From NCBI RefSeq assembly GCF_027595985.1, contig NC_073305.1, positions 32,450,939 to 32,514,938 on the forward strand: DNA of 64,000 bases, given 5' to 3'. The stretch comes from Sorex araneus. Lineage: Eukaryota; Chordata; Mammalia; Eulipotyphla; Soricidae. This document shows positions 1 through 14,100 of this stretch, in pieces; position 1 is the first letter of the stretch; each line of letters opens with the position of its first letter. Below the pieces are notes generated by a model. That model saw only the letters and a list, made by a program, of their open reading frames with translations. It ran no database searches and had not been told where the DNA came from. The position numbers were made by a program, and so were the translations under genes.

Positions 1-24
1 TCTCTGTCTCTCTCTCTCTCTCAT
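1..24. repeat. (CT)n microsatellite, runs off the left edge
   Basis: This is a TCTCTG/CT dinucleotide run at the window start. Confidence 0.9.
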
Positions 25-121
25 ATAAAGCATTAAAAGATACTCTTTGTAATAAATAAAATCTTAACATATTCAAGTAACAGTTCATCTAAACAACTGT
101 CCCTTTCTATTCAATTTACTT

Positions 122-269
122 TGGTGGTGGGGAACCTACACCCAGCAGTGCTCACAGATCACTCCGGGCAGGGCTTGAGGGGACCACATGGGGTGCCAGG
201 GATTAAACCCAGGACAGCTGCGTGCAAGGCAAGCGCCTGGCTTCCCCACTGTACTGTCTCTTCTGCTCC
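122..269 (-). mobile_element. SOR-type SINE, diverged
   Basis: The reverse complement shows the tRNA head and body. The A tail is weak. Confidence 0.75.
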
Positions 270-605
270 TTTTTCTATTCATTACCCCCTACAATGAAGC
301 TATCGTTACTGCATAAAAAATACACTGGCTATTTCTTAAACATGGCCCCCATCTTTTTGTTTATTTGTTTTAAGGGAAAAAAAAAAGAACCAACAACTTC
401 CCCAGATGTGAAAGTGTGCAGCACAAGGGACTAGGCTGGGAGCAAAGAGACTGGTATGAGATGTTTCTCCTCTGAAAGCCAGGTAGCGGCTATGTTTCAA
501 TAGGTTTCAGAGACGTTTTTTCAGAAGGCTGCTCTAAGCAGAAAGGGAGATGCTGGAGGACAGGCCACAGGCAGCTGCAGGGATGCGTCACACACACACC
601 AGTAC

Positions 606-709
606 CTGTCGGGGACGCTGCCAGTGGGCTGCTGTGGGGAGGTGAATGCAGGCGCTGTGGCGGGGCTGTTATTCACATAGGTTGTGGGCACATCAGGCCA
701 TGGAGAACA
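606..709 (-). CDS. UBP1: UBP1 coding exon 9
   Basis: The 104-nt exon encodes residues 310-343 plus two bases. It begins [20 protein letters not shown] and ends [12 protein letters not shown], part of the Ser/Pro-rich linker before the SAM-like domain. The acceptor is CTGTCCTTAG|TGT and the donor is GACAG|GTACTG. The linker is the least conserved segment seen here: VPTTY and SPATAPAF differ from the remembered human APTAY and SPSPAPTF. The next exon is outside the window. Confidence 0.93.
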
Positions 710-3700
710 CTAAGGACAGAAATAAAAACCATTTAATACACACTTACATGCACATGGGTCTATTCCAAGTCACACTATAGTCTGGTCAAATGCAACATTT
801 TATAACAGAAGACACCTGACACTCACCAAGCAACCCCACAGAAACACCAAATTTGCTTCGGTGTGGCACTGAGAAATTTTACCTGCTGTCTGCGTCTAGA
901 TACTGATTTATCTTAGAAGACCTGAAGTGATGATAGCAGCAAAAATTTACAAAGACATTTTAAACGAACACTTATTGTACAATTTGCTTTTTACAACTTC
1001 CACCCCCCCAGTCCCTCAGTATCCCCAACAGGTGCCTTGATCAAAGCTTCAGAACAAGAGAGGTAAGAAAGGGGTTCATACGCAACACCCAACATCACTG
1101 GGGCAGTGGCTCTGTCCAAGCCTCGTTCCCAAAGAGCAGCCTCGCTGGTCCAGCTGCTTCCTTAGTTCCAAGAAGAGATAGGTCCAGCATCAAATCCATC
1201 AACTGTGTCTGCACTGCTGGGATCTACCTGTTCCTGCCTCATATTTATACTGCTGGCTGGGGGGTTGTAGATTCAAACATTTTTCAATCACAATTCTAAT
1301 GAATACTGAGCATGATACAAATACATTAACACAATTAGGTGAGTTGAAAAAGCTGAAGTCTAAAGCATGCTTCAGGACAAGATGGCCTCAAAACAGTCAT
1401 CTTCCAACCAAAGGTACTAGGGTTTTTCAATGCAGGAAAACTGGGGCTGTGGCAGGGGGTACACCCGGCAGTGTTCAGGGGGCTTATTCCTGGTTCTGTG
1501 GTTAGGGGATCATATGCAATGTGGGGAATGAACCATAGTCGGCCACATGCAAGGTAAGTGCCTTGACTCTTGTATTCTTTCTTCATCCTGGTATATATTC
1601 TTTCTAAAACTAAGAACCAGCATGAGAATACTCTCAAATTTTCAAGTCCTCTTTCATAATCTCTCTTTACACACAAAAGAGGGTATCACATCTCACTGTG
1701 GCTGTTGGGTAGAAGACTCCAAAAACAACAGCAACAACAACAAAAAACTCAAAAATTTTACAACAGATACTAAGAAAGTATGTAACTCCAGTGACTAAAA
1801 AGTCTCTTGTCAAGTAGTTTTCAAAGTTTTACTTTCCAAAATAAGAGAAATATTAGGAGGTTCTACTGCCAGCTGACATACTGAAATTACTAAGAGTTTC
1901 TGCACTATCTCTTCAAAAGGATTGCATCTCCAGGAGTTATTTCTGAGTGCATGAGCCAGGAGTAACCCCTATGCATCGCCCGATGTGACCTAAAAAGGAA
2001 AAAAAAAAAAAAACCACCAAAAAACCAAAACCAAACAAACAAACAAAAAACCCCAAAAGGATCTAAATATCAAAATGACACTGCTGAAAGGAAAATAAAG
2101 GTATATAAAAAGTTTCTCTTATGTACTGAAAGAGAAAAAAATCATAATTATGGTCTATACTACCTCAGCATTCAAGATGCTTTCCCATTAACCTGGCTCT
2201 GCTCAGGAATTACTCTTGGCAATGTTCCACATGCAGTGCCCGTAAACACACCTGGGTAGACTTCTTGCAAAGTAAATGCATTCCTCCTGCACTATCTCTC
2301 CAGTCCATCTATTAACCTATCTTCCCCCTGTCCCTCTTTTGGGCCACACCTGGCAATGCTCAGGGCTTACTCCTGGCTCTGTGCTCAGGGATCACTTCTG
2401 GTGGGTACTGAGGGACTAGGATGCCAGGGATCAAACCTGGGTTGTGGGCATGCGGTACAACTGCTGCACTATTGCTTTGATACTGTTAACTTGTTTTTCT
2501 ACTTAACAAGTAGAAAAATTCTACTTATTCGTCAGAATTTCTATGGTATGTTGTTTCAATAAGTGAGAACCAAAATAATACAGTTCTGCAAATAGTTAAG
2601 AGCCTTACAGCCACAGGAAACGTGGAAAAGTATAATTTACATTCATGTAAATTTGTTTTAGGGAGTAGAAGTGATAATCTGAGACTAAGAAAGATATCAA
2701 GAGGACCAGAGTGATAGTACAGCTGGTAGGGTTGCACACGGTCAACTCGGAAGCACTGTGAGGAGCAAACCTCTAACCATCTCCACCCAAAAAGCCAGAA
2801 ACATAAAAAATTTTTAAAAATCAAAATTTTCAACTTATGAATCTGGTGGTGAACTTTTAAACAATGGCGGATGTCAAACTTCTATGACACTAGATTTCCT
2901 AGGATTATTTCAAAATGTAATTCAACAGATTTAACTTGAGTCATTATTCAAACATGATGAAACTTTTCATATGTTTATAAAAAAATAAAAATGTGCAAGA
3001 AAAGTTAAAAACTAAAATAAATAAAAATAAAAATGTCCAAGAGATTTTCAAAACTTTTTTTTCTTTTTCTTTTTTGGGTCACACCCAGTGATGCACAGGG
3101 GTTATTCCTGGTTCATGCACTCAGGAATTACTCCTGGTGGTGCTTGGGGGACCATATGGGATGCTGAGAATCAAACCCAGGTCGGCCGTGTGCAAGGCAA
3201 ATGCCCTACTCACTATGCTATCACTCCAGCCCCTCAAAAATACTTTTGAGTGTGTGTCAAGAACATATAAGTGAAGAAAGAGACCGAAACACTCCGAGGA
3301 CAGAAATAAAATCTGCTGGATGATTACAGAAGACTCAAACATCTCTGACAACATTCAGAAAAATGTATGTAAGGGCAATAAAAATCAAAATCCAAGAAAT
3401 CTTAATGTTCTTCACAAGTATCCATTATCTCCTCAAATATGGGGGAAACAATCACAGGCTTACTGCTTCAACTATCAACCTTCAAAAATTAACCAAGTTG
3501 TACAGCTTTACTCAGTTTACTACACAACACCCCACTATCTCTATAAATGATATTTTACACATTGCTTACTCTTTTAAACTGGGCCTCGGTCTTGCCTCCC
3601 ACCTTACAAAGTTTCATCTCCGTAGCTTCTAACAGTTTGAGGAAGCCACATCCTTGGAAGCCCAACAGCTGCTCTAGTCACTTGGGCAGAGCATGTGCAT

Positions 3701-6700
3701 GGTCACCTCCACTGCCTGCAAGATGTTCCTCATACACATAAGCCCAACACAATGTACACTTCTCAATAATGCAGACTTTACTACCCCGTCTTTCCACATG
3801 CGCTCTGGCAATTACTGACAGCGACTCAGCTGAAGAAACGTGCAGAGAATGGTGTCAAGGTGTAAACCCCAAATTTCCCGAAACCTGACTCACAAGACTA
3901 TTTCACATTCACATATCTAGAATTTTTTAGCAGTAGTAGTTTGCTAATAAACTAATTGGCATATACATTTTCCCAGTGAGGCTCAACTCATGAATGGGGA
4001 AATACTGGTATTCCTAGCGCTCAATGAAAGTTGGTCCTGCTGGAGGACTGGCCTGCACTTTCGGCCAGTCTTGGACTCCAGGTCTCAAATGGCCAAGCTG
4101 AGTGAAACACGTGCCTGCATATGTTCTTCGGGTTTCTTCTGCAGTCTCAGCCCAGGAGGGTAAAGGCACACACCAAGGAATATTTTCACATTTCTCCTAC
4201 CTCATAATTCTTCCCTGTCTCTGAAGAAAGTAATGGAACAAAGCCTGCGATTCCTGAGGACACCAGGCAACTCACTTAACACTGCCTGGCCTGGACTCGG
4301 ACAGTCGTGCTACAAAGTCCTTTCCTCGGGAGATTAAAAAATAATGAGTCTTCCTAAGACTGGAAATAGGCATCCCTGATCTGAACCAATAAATACACCT
4401 TGGAGGCAAAGACCAATGAACATACTACAGGCTTCTTTTTTGTGGTGCTGGGGATCAAATTCAGGGCTTCATACACGCAAGGCAAGTGCTCTACTGCTAA
4501 GCAACATCCCCCACACCCCTGCCCCGAGAGTCTTCCTCTGAGGCATCTCCTAAGAATCAATAGCAAGACCCTTCAAAACAATCTTTTTACGTCATATTTT
4601 TTACACTGTTCAGAGGTAAGCTAGAATATCCCAGCCCCTCTCCTCAAACTCCCCTCCCCCCTTAGGACCATACCCTGCGCACAGTTCTCAAAGGTTACTC
4701 CTGGCTCTGCACTCAGGAATTACTCCTCGTGGTGCCAGGTGACCACATGGGATGCCAGGGATGGAACCCGGGTTGGCCATATGCAAGGGAAGTGCCCTAC
4801 CCGTTTGTTGTACTATCCATCATTATGGCCCCTAGAATATCCCTTTCTATTAAAGCCAACTGTAACTTCAAGAACTTCAAGAAAGTACCTGTCTTTGTAG
4901 GCACCTGAAAAAAATAGATGTAGTACTTCAAACTTTCTTATGGGATTAATATGTTCTTTCTATTAAAATTTGGGACCACACTCAGCAAGGTCATGGGTCC
5001 AGGGTCCACTCGGGTCACAAACATAAAGCTTGTGTTCCATCGCCTAAGCCATATACCATCCCTTGCTTTAAAAAAAACCAAATTCCAAAGAGGGGCTCTA
5101 GCACCCCAGAAAAATCAATCTTGACTAAACCAAAGGTAGTCGAGTGGGTGCAAATAATAAGCACCAGGAAGATGTGAAATCCCAGGCCAGTGAACTGCTG
5201 ACGTTTTGCATACTTTAGACTTGAGTTAAGAATCGTTTATAATTTACTAATAATTCCATCATCTCTAATTCTGAACTATCACTGGGTTTTAAAAATTATG
5301 AATTTTCAAGAAACCATTCATTTTAATTAAATAGCTCATACTAAGAGTTCGAGTTACCAGGGTCTGCCTCCAAAAGTTTACTAAGACCCATTTGTGAATC
5401 TTCAGCTGGAAAATCAGAAAAAGAGAAAAACATAAAATTGGAGTAATGAGTATTTTGGTAAAGAGGTTTCCAGTTCCCAACAAGTTTTGATTAGACTTTT
5501 TAAAAGCCCAGTTGAAGTACAGCGTGTATGTTCCCATGGTACTCAAACCAGTGCATTTTCAATTTTATTACATAAAGAAATACTTAAAACATTTTCACTC
5601 ACTGCTTTAATTCAAAAATGAGAATTTGTAATAATGCATGTGACTTTCAAAGTCTACTGATACATATGTTAGAGCAAATATTCCATTTTTGGCACCTCCA
5701 TCACACAAACACTGCAGTGATGAATAATAATGAGTAACATTAAAGCATAAGACTTTTTTGAGTCTTTGAAAAGTTATTTAAATGCTCTGTATTTACATTG
5801 ATTGTGGATACACGGGGCAGGGGAGGGACAAGAAGATACTCCTTTGTGGACTACTAGAGGAAGAGTTGTAGTGTATAGATTTGGATAATGTAAAACAAAG
5901 ACTTGCTATACTCCAGTTGACAAAGTTCATGTTCAACCAAGAGCCCCAAGTGCAAGACAGCAAAGTGCACTGTTCAGGCTGCAGCATGCAGTCACAGCGT
6001 AGGTGGGCCATGGGGAAGCACTAATATAGTCAAAGACATTTCTACCAGTGCTGCCAAACAGGCTTTTAGAAGCACAGACAGATACGCATTCTTATACATG
6101 CAGGGAAATGTGACACAGAGTAATGCATGTTAATGCCAAGCTTGCTGCTGCCATTTCATTAGAGACCCAGGACATTTTCTTATCTGTCATACACAGGAGA
6201 AAACAAAATTTTTGTTAATTACACAAAATGTAGTCATTGTACTAAAAGTATTTCCGATTAACTTCCGTGCTCTTGAGGGTAGGGAGGGGAGGAGAGAGAG
6301 AGGGAGAGAGAGAGGGAAAGAAAGAGAGAGTGTGTGTGTACTTCTGTGTATGCGTGGCTATGTATGTGTGTGCGAGGGCAAGGGAGGGTGGAAGGGGGGG
6401 AAGGAGCAGAGAAGGAACACATATTTCTGGGTGTCGTTTTTTCCCTCCAAAACCACCCACTATGGTCAACATTGTTTTTTGCTTGGTTTGAAAGTGTTAG
6501 ATTTAGGAAATTTTCCTCAGTGAGGAATAAACAGAAAGCAGGAAGTATAAACAAAGGCAAATTAAATCAAGACAAGGACATCAAAACCAAATTTGGCTTT
6601 ACTTTTCGGTGGAGGTTGGTCCTATATCTAACACTGCACAAGGTCTCTTGCACAATGAAAAGAGAAGCAGAAGTCCCTTACACTGCCTCGCTTTGCCAGA

Positions 6701-9700
6701 GAATCACCGTAGTCTGCTGGCAAAGTCCGCTTGCTGGACTTTTTCTGCTCATGTTCAACTGCATCTTCAATTATAGGCTCAAGCCTCATCTGGACAAACA
6801 CCAAAGATTGGGATCAATGTCTTTTCATTATACAAAGAAAGATCTAATACCCTATTTTATGCCTCTGCAGTCCAATTAAACAAACGTATGACTAGCAAGA
6901 TTCAAAGTTAAAGAAAATGCAAAACCCCAGCAGTGATTTTAAAAAAGATTCAGATGGTCTAGGCCCCGACTTAATTTTCTGCCAAATGTCAAAGTTTTAA
7001 AGGTCTGTTTCTAAGACCTGATTGGGATTTCAGCATCTTCATCCAAAAGCCCACCCAGAAATCGAATCCATTAAACCCCCCAAATTAAAAAACCAAATTA
7101 ATATACCCACAAATTTCACAATGAAGACTCAATTTGCTACCCAATCTTCCCCAACCCGGTTGTAGCCAAACTCCTCCTTAGAGACAGTGCTAACAAGCAG
7201 ACCTCTGCTGCCTCTCAGAACCCAAGATGCAACTCGCATTACCTCTGTGAGGATTGTGGTTTCATAGGAGGGCTGATACTTTTCTTTTTCATGAGCAGTT
7301 CTCTTCTCCATCTTCTCTCGGTCAGTTTTCTGTTTCCTGTCTGCACCTTTAGGCTTTAAAACAAAGAAGGTTACTTCATTCATTAGAGTACACAATTTAA
7401 CAAGCAAGAGCAAGCCTTCATTACTGAAAGCCAGTTCTCTGCCTCTTACCTTAAAAACTTTGATTTGGCAGCTAGCTGAGTGTAGGTGATCTGTGTATTC
7501 TCCATTGTCATTCTGCTTAAAGGTATCCACTTGGATTCTAAAAGGCACTCCCTTTTCACCTCCATGCTTTCGTGGAGTAAATTCTGTGCTGATGCAGTGT
7601 ACCTAGAAAATAATTCAAATGCAAATGGTCTCAAAGTATGGCTCCTTTTATCCATGTGGTTCATTCCCTCTTGGATGTCCTCCCACCACTTTAAGTTCAG
7701 GGTCCTTTAGAAACTAACTCCTATATATTATTCCCATGCCTAACCTGAACTCTCATTTTTACTACAAAAATCCAAATGAACCTTTCGAACATTCAGAGGG
7801 AAATAAGCTGAATTCCCCATTCTAATGCCTCTCCTTCAATGGAAATTAAATAAATAGCTATAAGATTCATATCAAAGCTACAACATTCTATCCCCACTCA
7901 AGATGCAATGCTCCTTTCAGACCCAGGACGGCTCCTTCCAGAGCAGTCCTCACCTCACCAGAGCTTCCACTGTTTGCCTTCTGCTGCCATTACTCAACTC
8001 TAGATAGTCAACTGTTCTTACATATTGCAACTTGTGAAACGTGGCTTAAGGAGTTTCCAAATTCCAGAAGAAAGCCCACTACTTACCCCACTTGTACTCT
8101 GCTAGATTCTTCTGCAAACCTTCAAAGTTCACAAAGACCATCAGGGCATTATCAATTTAATACCACTTCTGTCCCCTCTCCTAGTTTCAACCTGATAACA
8201 CCTTGAGATTACTGCACAGCGAATCTTAAGCCTTTAGGAATCTCTGATGGCTACTCATTCCCTCTCCTTAAAGACTCAAGTAACAAATGACCTTTGTGAC
8301 TGTGCACTGTCTGAGATATAGACCAGCTTTTACAACCTTTATTCCCTACATAGCTAGTTATCCTGCCAAAAATATTATTCAACTAATCTGAACTACGTCC
8401 ATGGTGATTATTAACTGATATGGATTAATACATGGTAAACCAGAGAAATGCAAAATTCTAAAGCTTTTCTATACAGTTTTGGACTGGAGCAATAGCACAG
8501 CGGGTAGGGTAGTGTGTTTGCCTTGCACGCAACCAACCTGGGTTCAATTCCTCTGTCCTTAAAGGAGAGCCTGGCAAGCTACTGAGAGTATCGTATCCCA
8601 CCCGCACGGAGAGCCTGGCAAGCTACCCATGGCGTATTTGATATGCCAAAAACTGTAGCGACAAGTATCACAATAGAGATGTTACTGTCCACTTGAGCAA
8701 ACCGATGAACAACGGGGACGACAGTGCTACAGTGCTATGTATCTTACACAAACCACTGTCTACTTAGGCTGGTCAGCAATTAAATGTTTTTTTTTTCTAC
8801 ACAAAGACTGAATACATACTAGCTCTAATTCTACCACCTATAAATGTGAATATATTAGGTTTATTTTACATTGGGATAGCTGACTTTATATACAATAATA
8901 TTTATTAGCTTTTATATGTCTAGTAGGTTTTTCTTTTCTTTTTTAATGTTTTGGGTCATGCCCAGTGGTTTTCAAGCGTACTCCTGGCTCACTGCTCAGG
9001 GGTTACTCCCAGTGGTGTTGAAGTCCTCTGAGCTATCTGACCCCAATATTTATCATTCAAAAACTTATTTCTTAGAGCTAGAGAATTATTACAACAGTTA
9101 TAATGCTTGCTCTGCATGCAGCCTTGGTTCAATCCCCAGCATCACATGATTCCAGAGCCCCAGCAGCCGTACCTGGTTTGGTCCCTGGCACCACATGTAA
9201 TACCCCAAGCATCTCCAGGTGTAATCCCTGAACTCAGAGCCATGAGTAAGCCCTGAGCACTGTTGGGTGTGGTCAAAAACCAGAGAAGGAAAATTTTCAT
9301 TTCTTAGAGCTGGAGAGAGAGGTTAAGCATGCGCTCTGCAAGTAGCCAACCCCTGTTCAATCTCTGTACTGCATATCGTGCCCTGAGCACTGCCAGGGGT
9401 CACTTCAGAGCACAAAGCCAGGAACAGCCTCTGAGCACCATCAAGTGACCCAAACCCCCTCTCACTCCCACCCCCTCAAATAAAAAATTATGCATCTAAT
9501 AGAATGCCTGGAAGCTAAAAGAATCCCATCAATAACCAAAAGGGAGGAAGTAATTATCAAAGTCATCAGTATACAATAGCACTGTAGCATTGTCCTCCCT
9601 TTATTCATCAATTTGCTCGAGCGGGCACCAGTAACGTCTCCATGGCGAGACTTCTTGTTACTGTTTTTGGCATATTGAACACACCACAAATAGCACACAA

Positions 9701-11141
9701 TAGGATTCATTATTACTGTCATCAACTTACTTTTGTGGCAGTTTGAAAATTTCAGTATTAGAAAACTTTAAAAGAATATGAGGATCTTGAAACTGTAGAG
9801 TTTTTCAACCCAATCCTTTAAAGACCACTTTTGTTCAACAGAAATGCATTTTACAAAAGATGCAAACTTTGATTGTTGCTGCTATCTTTGGAAAAGGAAC
9901 ATTTAAATAATACTTTGCATAACAAATTACATATGAGTCTATAAATGAAAATATAGTAGAATGATTCCAATTTAACAGTGAATGAAAGGGGGCAAAAGGC
10001 ATTACAAGACAACTTAACAACAAGCATTTAAAGAAAACTAGATCAAGTGTCCAGAATTCAATTTCATCCATGGTCACCTAAATCACTAAGTAAATATGCT
10101 TCGATAAATATAAAAATGCAAACCTGAATGAAAGCAGACGTGCGTTTTGCAGGGTCCCACAGAAATTCAACTGCATTTAACTGGCTTGGGTTTGTCCTGG
10201 TGTCAATTATTCCCACAGACATTGGGATATCTATATTTTAAAAAGAGGTTGTATAGAAATTCATCCACTATGTTTATAGGCTTATACTATGTCTAATAAA
10301 GTCATAATATCTCCATGCTAAACTTTTCCCTCCAGTGTTCTCCATGGTTAATCCAAAATCCACCTAATGAGTATCCTAGTTTCTCCCATCCTGGTTTCTG
10401 TTTCACTATATTAATATGGTAAGTGGTATCTACTGAGAATGAAATAAATGGCTTCAAACTAATGGAAATCTTAGTCATGATTCTTTTAGAATCAAAAATC
10501 TGCTTTTGAAGTACAAGACACTGGGGGCGGGGAGAAATGCCAGGGATTGACCTACATCTAATGCATGCCAGACATGCCATATATCACAGAGCTACATCCC
10601 AACCCTATTAACAATTTTTAACAGCTAAACAGCACAAGGCAACTACTAACACTGAAACCCGTTCCATACATCCACGTGTGGTGCCACCATATTAGTCAAT
10701 ACAGGTAAATGGTCTCCTCCCCCTCATAGTCTGCACCCAACTATACCTAAATCAAGAAGTCTGTCTCCTGGGCGATTCCATTTCCAACCTTCAAGTTGCT
10801 GATGCTCTGTGTACTGTAGCCGTCTGTCATGGAACACAACTCTTATGATGCTCTAGGAAATAAGTGGGGGGAGAGGAAATTAGCTTTCTCAGATAAAATT
10901 AAAGCATTTTAATCGAGTTCATTTTTGTTCTTGGACCCATATCTGGCAGCAATGAAGGGGTTCACGGATATGTGTGCACATCACCCAGAAAGTGTGTATG
11001 AAGTACCTAAGAGAGTATATATATATATATGAGGTGTGAGGGATATTGTGGGTATGTCATGTGGTGCCATGATGAAACCAGTAAGGGTATGTGCAGGGTG
11101 AGAGTTATGTGGTGCCATGACTCTGTGTGTGTGTGTGTGTT

Positions 11142-11197
<56 letters not shown>

Positions 11198-14100
11198 GAG
11201 AGAGATCAGGAAGGGGAACTTCAAAGGAGGTGATATATCACTTGAGTTACATCCTGCATTTCACTCCTTATGTGTTAACCTTTGAAAACAAATACTGTCA
11301 TTAAAATTAAATATTTTACAAATGAATTAATTTGCTCTTAGATAATCTAGATACTCTTGGATTCTACTTACACAAAAATGAAAGTCACAAATAAAATCAT
11401 TATATAGGCATTATTTTTTATTAAAAAATTTCGAAGTACAATTTAAAATTAAGGTTAAAATTAAAGTAAGTGGGGCTGGAGCGATATCACAGCAGGTAGG
11501 GCGTTTGCCTTGCACGCGGCCGACCCGGGTTCTAATCCCAGCATCCCATATGGTCCCCTGAGCGCCTCCAGGGGTAATTCCTGAGTGAAGAGCCAGGAGT
11601 AACCCCTGTGCATCGCCGGGTGTGACCCAAAAACCAAAAAAAATAATAAAATAAAGTTAAATTAAATTAAAGTAAGTGATTTACCAGTTACACATGCGGG
11701 GTGGGTGAACGGGGAGGTGGGGGGAAGGGGGAGGTATATCGTGATTCTTGGTGGTGGAATATGTGCACTGGTGAAGGGATGGGTGTTTGAGCATTGTATA
11801 ACTGAGACTTTAACCTGAAAGCTTTGTAACTTTCCACATGGTGAATCAATAAAAGAATTTAAAAAAAAAATGTGGGATGGGCAGTACAATTATCCTCCAC
11901 ATTTCCAGATAGAATTATAGAAAATTTCAAACCTTCTAGTATGGATTGGACTTACTGGATACATGCTTATATTCCGTGTTTGATATTACCTCAGTGGTAA
12001 AGAGTCTGAGGAAGGAAACATCCAGTTTATTATGCAGGAGAGATGGGTAAACAATCTGAATATGAACCACTTTTGGTCTCATGCTATTTTTAGCAATATT
12101 ATTGGGGCTGGAGTGATAATACAGTGGGTAGAACGTTTGCCTTGTAGGCAGTTGAAAAAAAATTAAAAAAAATAAAGTAAGTGATTGAAACTAAAGTTAG
12201 TGATCAAGAATTCTATTTCTGGGACTGGAGCATATAGGTTGTTTGCTTTGCATATGACCACACTGGGTTCATTATCTAGCACCCGCCAAGCGTCCCCCCA
12301 ATCCTGCTAGGAGTGAACCTTGAGCACAGTCAGGAGTAAGACTTGAGCACCACCAGGTGTGGCCAAAAATCAAAACAAAACAAAGCAAAAGAATTATATT
12401 TCTATAGACTATCAGGGCAAAAAGAATTGCCAAGTAGTGAAAAAGGACTGCCACATGAGACAGAGAAACCTAGTCACAATGGTAAAACTGTTAATATAAA
12501 ATAATATTGAATAATTCAAAAGATAGTCAAAGGAAAGAAGGTAATTTATATCTACCCCCTCAAAAAGGGAACCAATATACAAAAGTCGTTTTCAACTATT
12601 TAACCCACAAATAACATTATCTGAAATAAGCAAAATAACACACACATTTCATTCACTCTAGTTCCAACTCTAATCGACAAATTCTAACTTGTACCTGTAC
12701 CCACAGGGTGAATGCATCAGCAGCCTGATGGTGCCTTCAGGCTTCCTGAAACCCCAAAATTGCCACTGTGCCTCTGCCCAGACCCCAACTACTCAGACCC
12801 AATTTTTTTTTTTTTGGTAAATGTTTTTATTTTTTCTTTTTTAATTAGTGGATCACCGTGAGGTACAATTACAGAGTTATAAACTTTCGTGCTTGGTTCC
12901 AGTCACACAATGATCGAGTACCCATCCCTCCACCACCAATAATCCCAGTATCCCTCCCACCATCCCCATCCTATTTCCCCTCCTGCCCTCCCTCGCCGCC
13001 CCCCCTCCCTGCCTCTGTGGCTTGCAAGTGTTCCTAACATATTTATAAGTAACTTTTTCAGACTGTGATGCAATGAAATGGCTGTATTCCCAGTAGCTGG
13101 CCTAAATTGGCATTCCCTTTTGTTCTTTTTCTCCTTTTAGGTGCTGTGATCTGCAATAGAGATATTGAGTGGCCATCATGTTTGTTCTACAGTCTACTTT
13201 CAGCACATATCTCCTATCCTGAGCAGGTCCTCAGAACACTCTTTACCTGGTGTTCCCTTCTCTAACTGAGCTGCCCTCTCCCCCAGCATGTAAGGCCAGC
13301 TTCCAAACCGTGGAGCTAACCTCCTGGTATTTATCTCTACTACTCTTGGGTGTTAATCTCTCATTCTGTTACATCCACAGATGAGTGCAATCTTTCTATG
13401 TCAGACCCAAATCTCCTGTGAAATTAAATTGCCAAAAGTTTGGTATGTAGGAGCCACACCCACAAATCACCTCTGGCTCAGCTATACAAGCTCATTTATT
13501 GGCCACGCTTGAGAGCCCCATAAATAAATCTCGAAAGAGCTCAAAAGCCACAGTTAATCCTGGGCCCATGCAAGGCTGAAAAGACCAGGGTAAATCCAAG
13601 AGGGGGCAGGTAAATCAGTGCCCACCAAAGCAAAGCCCCTGGCAGCCACTTGATTCCACAATCCAAAACTGCCACCATGCCCCCTCTGTCCACTGTCTGG
13701 GGACAGACCTCACCGAAATATGATCTGCTGAAAATTTGGGCATGCAAGTTTTGTGACTGAAATCTCCAGGCTTTCTCAGGGTCGGGATGGGCTACCTCCC
13801 CACTTCTCTATACCCCTGGAAGCTTTGACAGTCACCCCCACGAATCAACTCCAGCACCACAATGTAAGTTCTTCTGCTGTCATGCTGCAGAGACCCATAA
13901 ATAATCTCTAAAGAGATCAAAAGCCGCAGTTAATCTTGGACCCACACAAGGCTGAACAGACTGGGATAAATCAGAGGTGGGGCGGATTAGCCCAGTGCCT
14001 GCCCAAGCAGAGTCCCTGGCAGCTACTTGCCTCCACAATACAAGATCACCACCATGGCCCCGATCAGACTCCACCATCTCGGGACAGACCTCACCAAGAT

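Larger units (their letters stand above)
710..6681 (-). other. UBP1: UBP1 intron 8
   Basis: The 6.0-kb intron separates the cassette exon from exon 9. It holds old SINE copies between 1438 and 5060 and a purine-rich GA/GT tract at 6285-6400. The stretch 5060-6280 shows nothing recognisable. Confidence 0.9.
7603..10123 (-). other. UBP1: UBP1 intron 5
   Basis: The 2.5-kb intron has an apparently repeat-free 3' splice-distal block (7603-8480). Beyond it are a type-2 SINE, three old SINE copies and a type-2 SINE fragment. Confidence 0.9.

Noticed and set aside
6334-6879. 181-codon plus-strand frame
   Set aside because: It runs antisense through the GA/GT tract and UBP1 exon 8, so it is a shadow of a real exon.
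8481-8736. CRISPR-like or satellite array from repeated similar units
   Set aside because: The units are dispersed, in both orientations, with TSDs, and the genome is mammalian.
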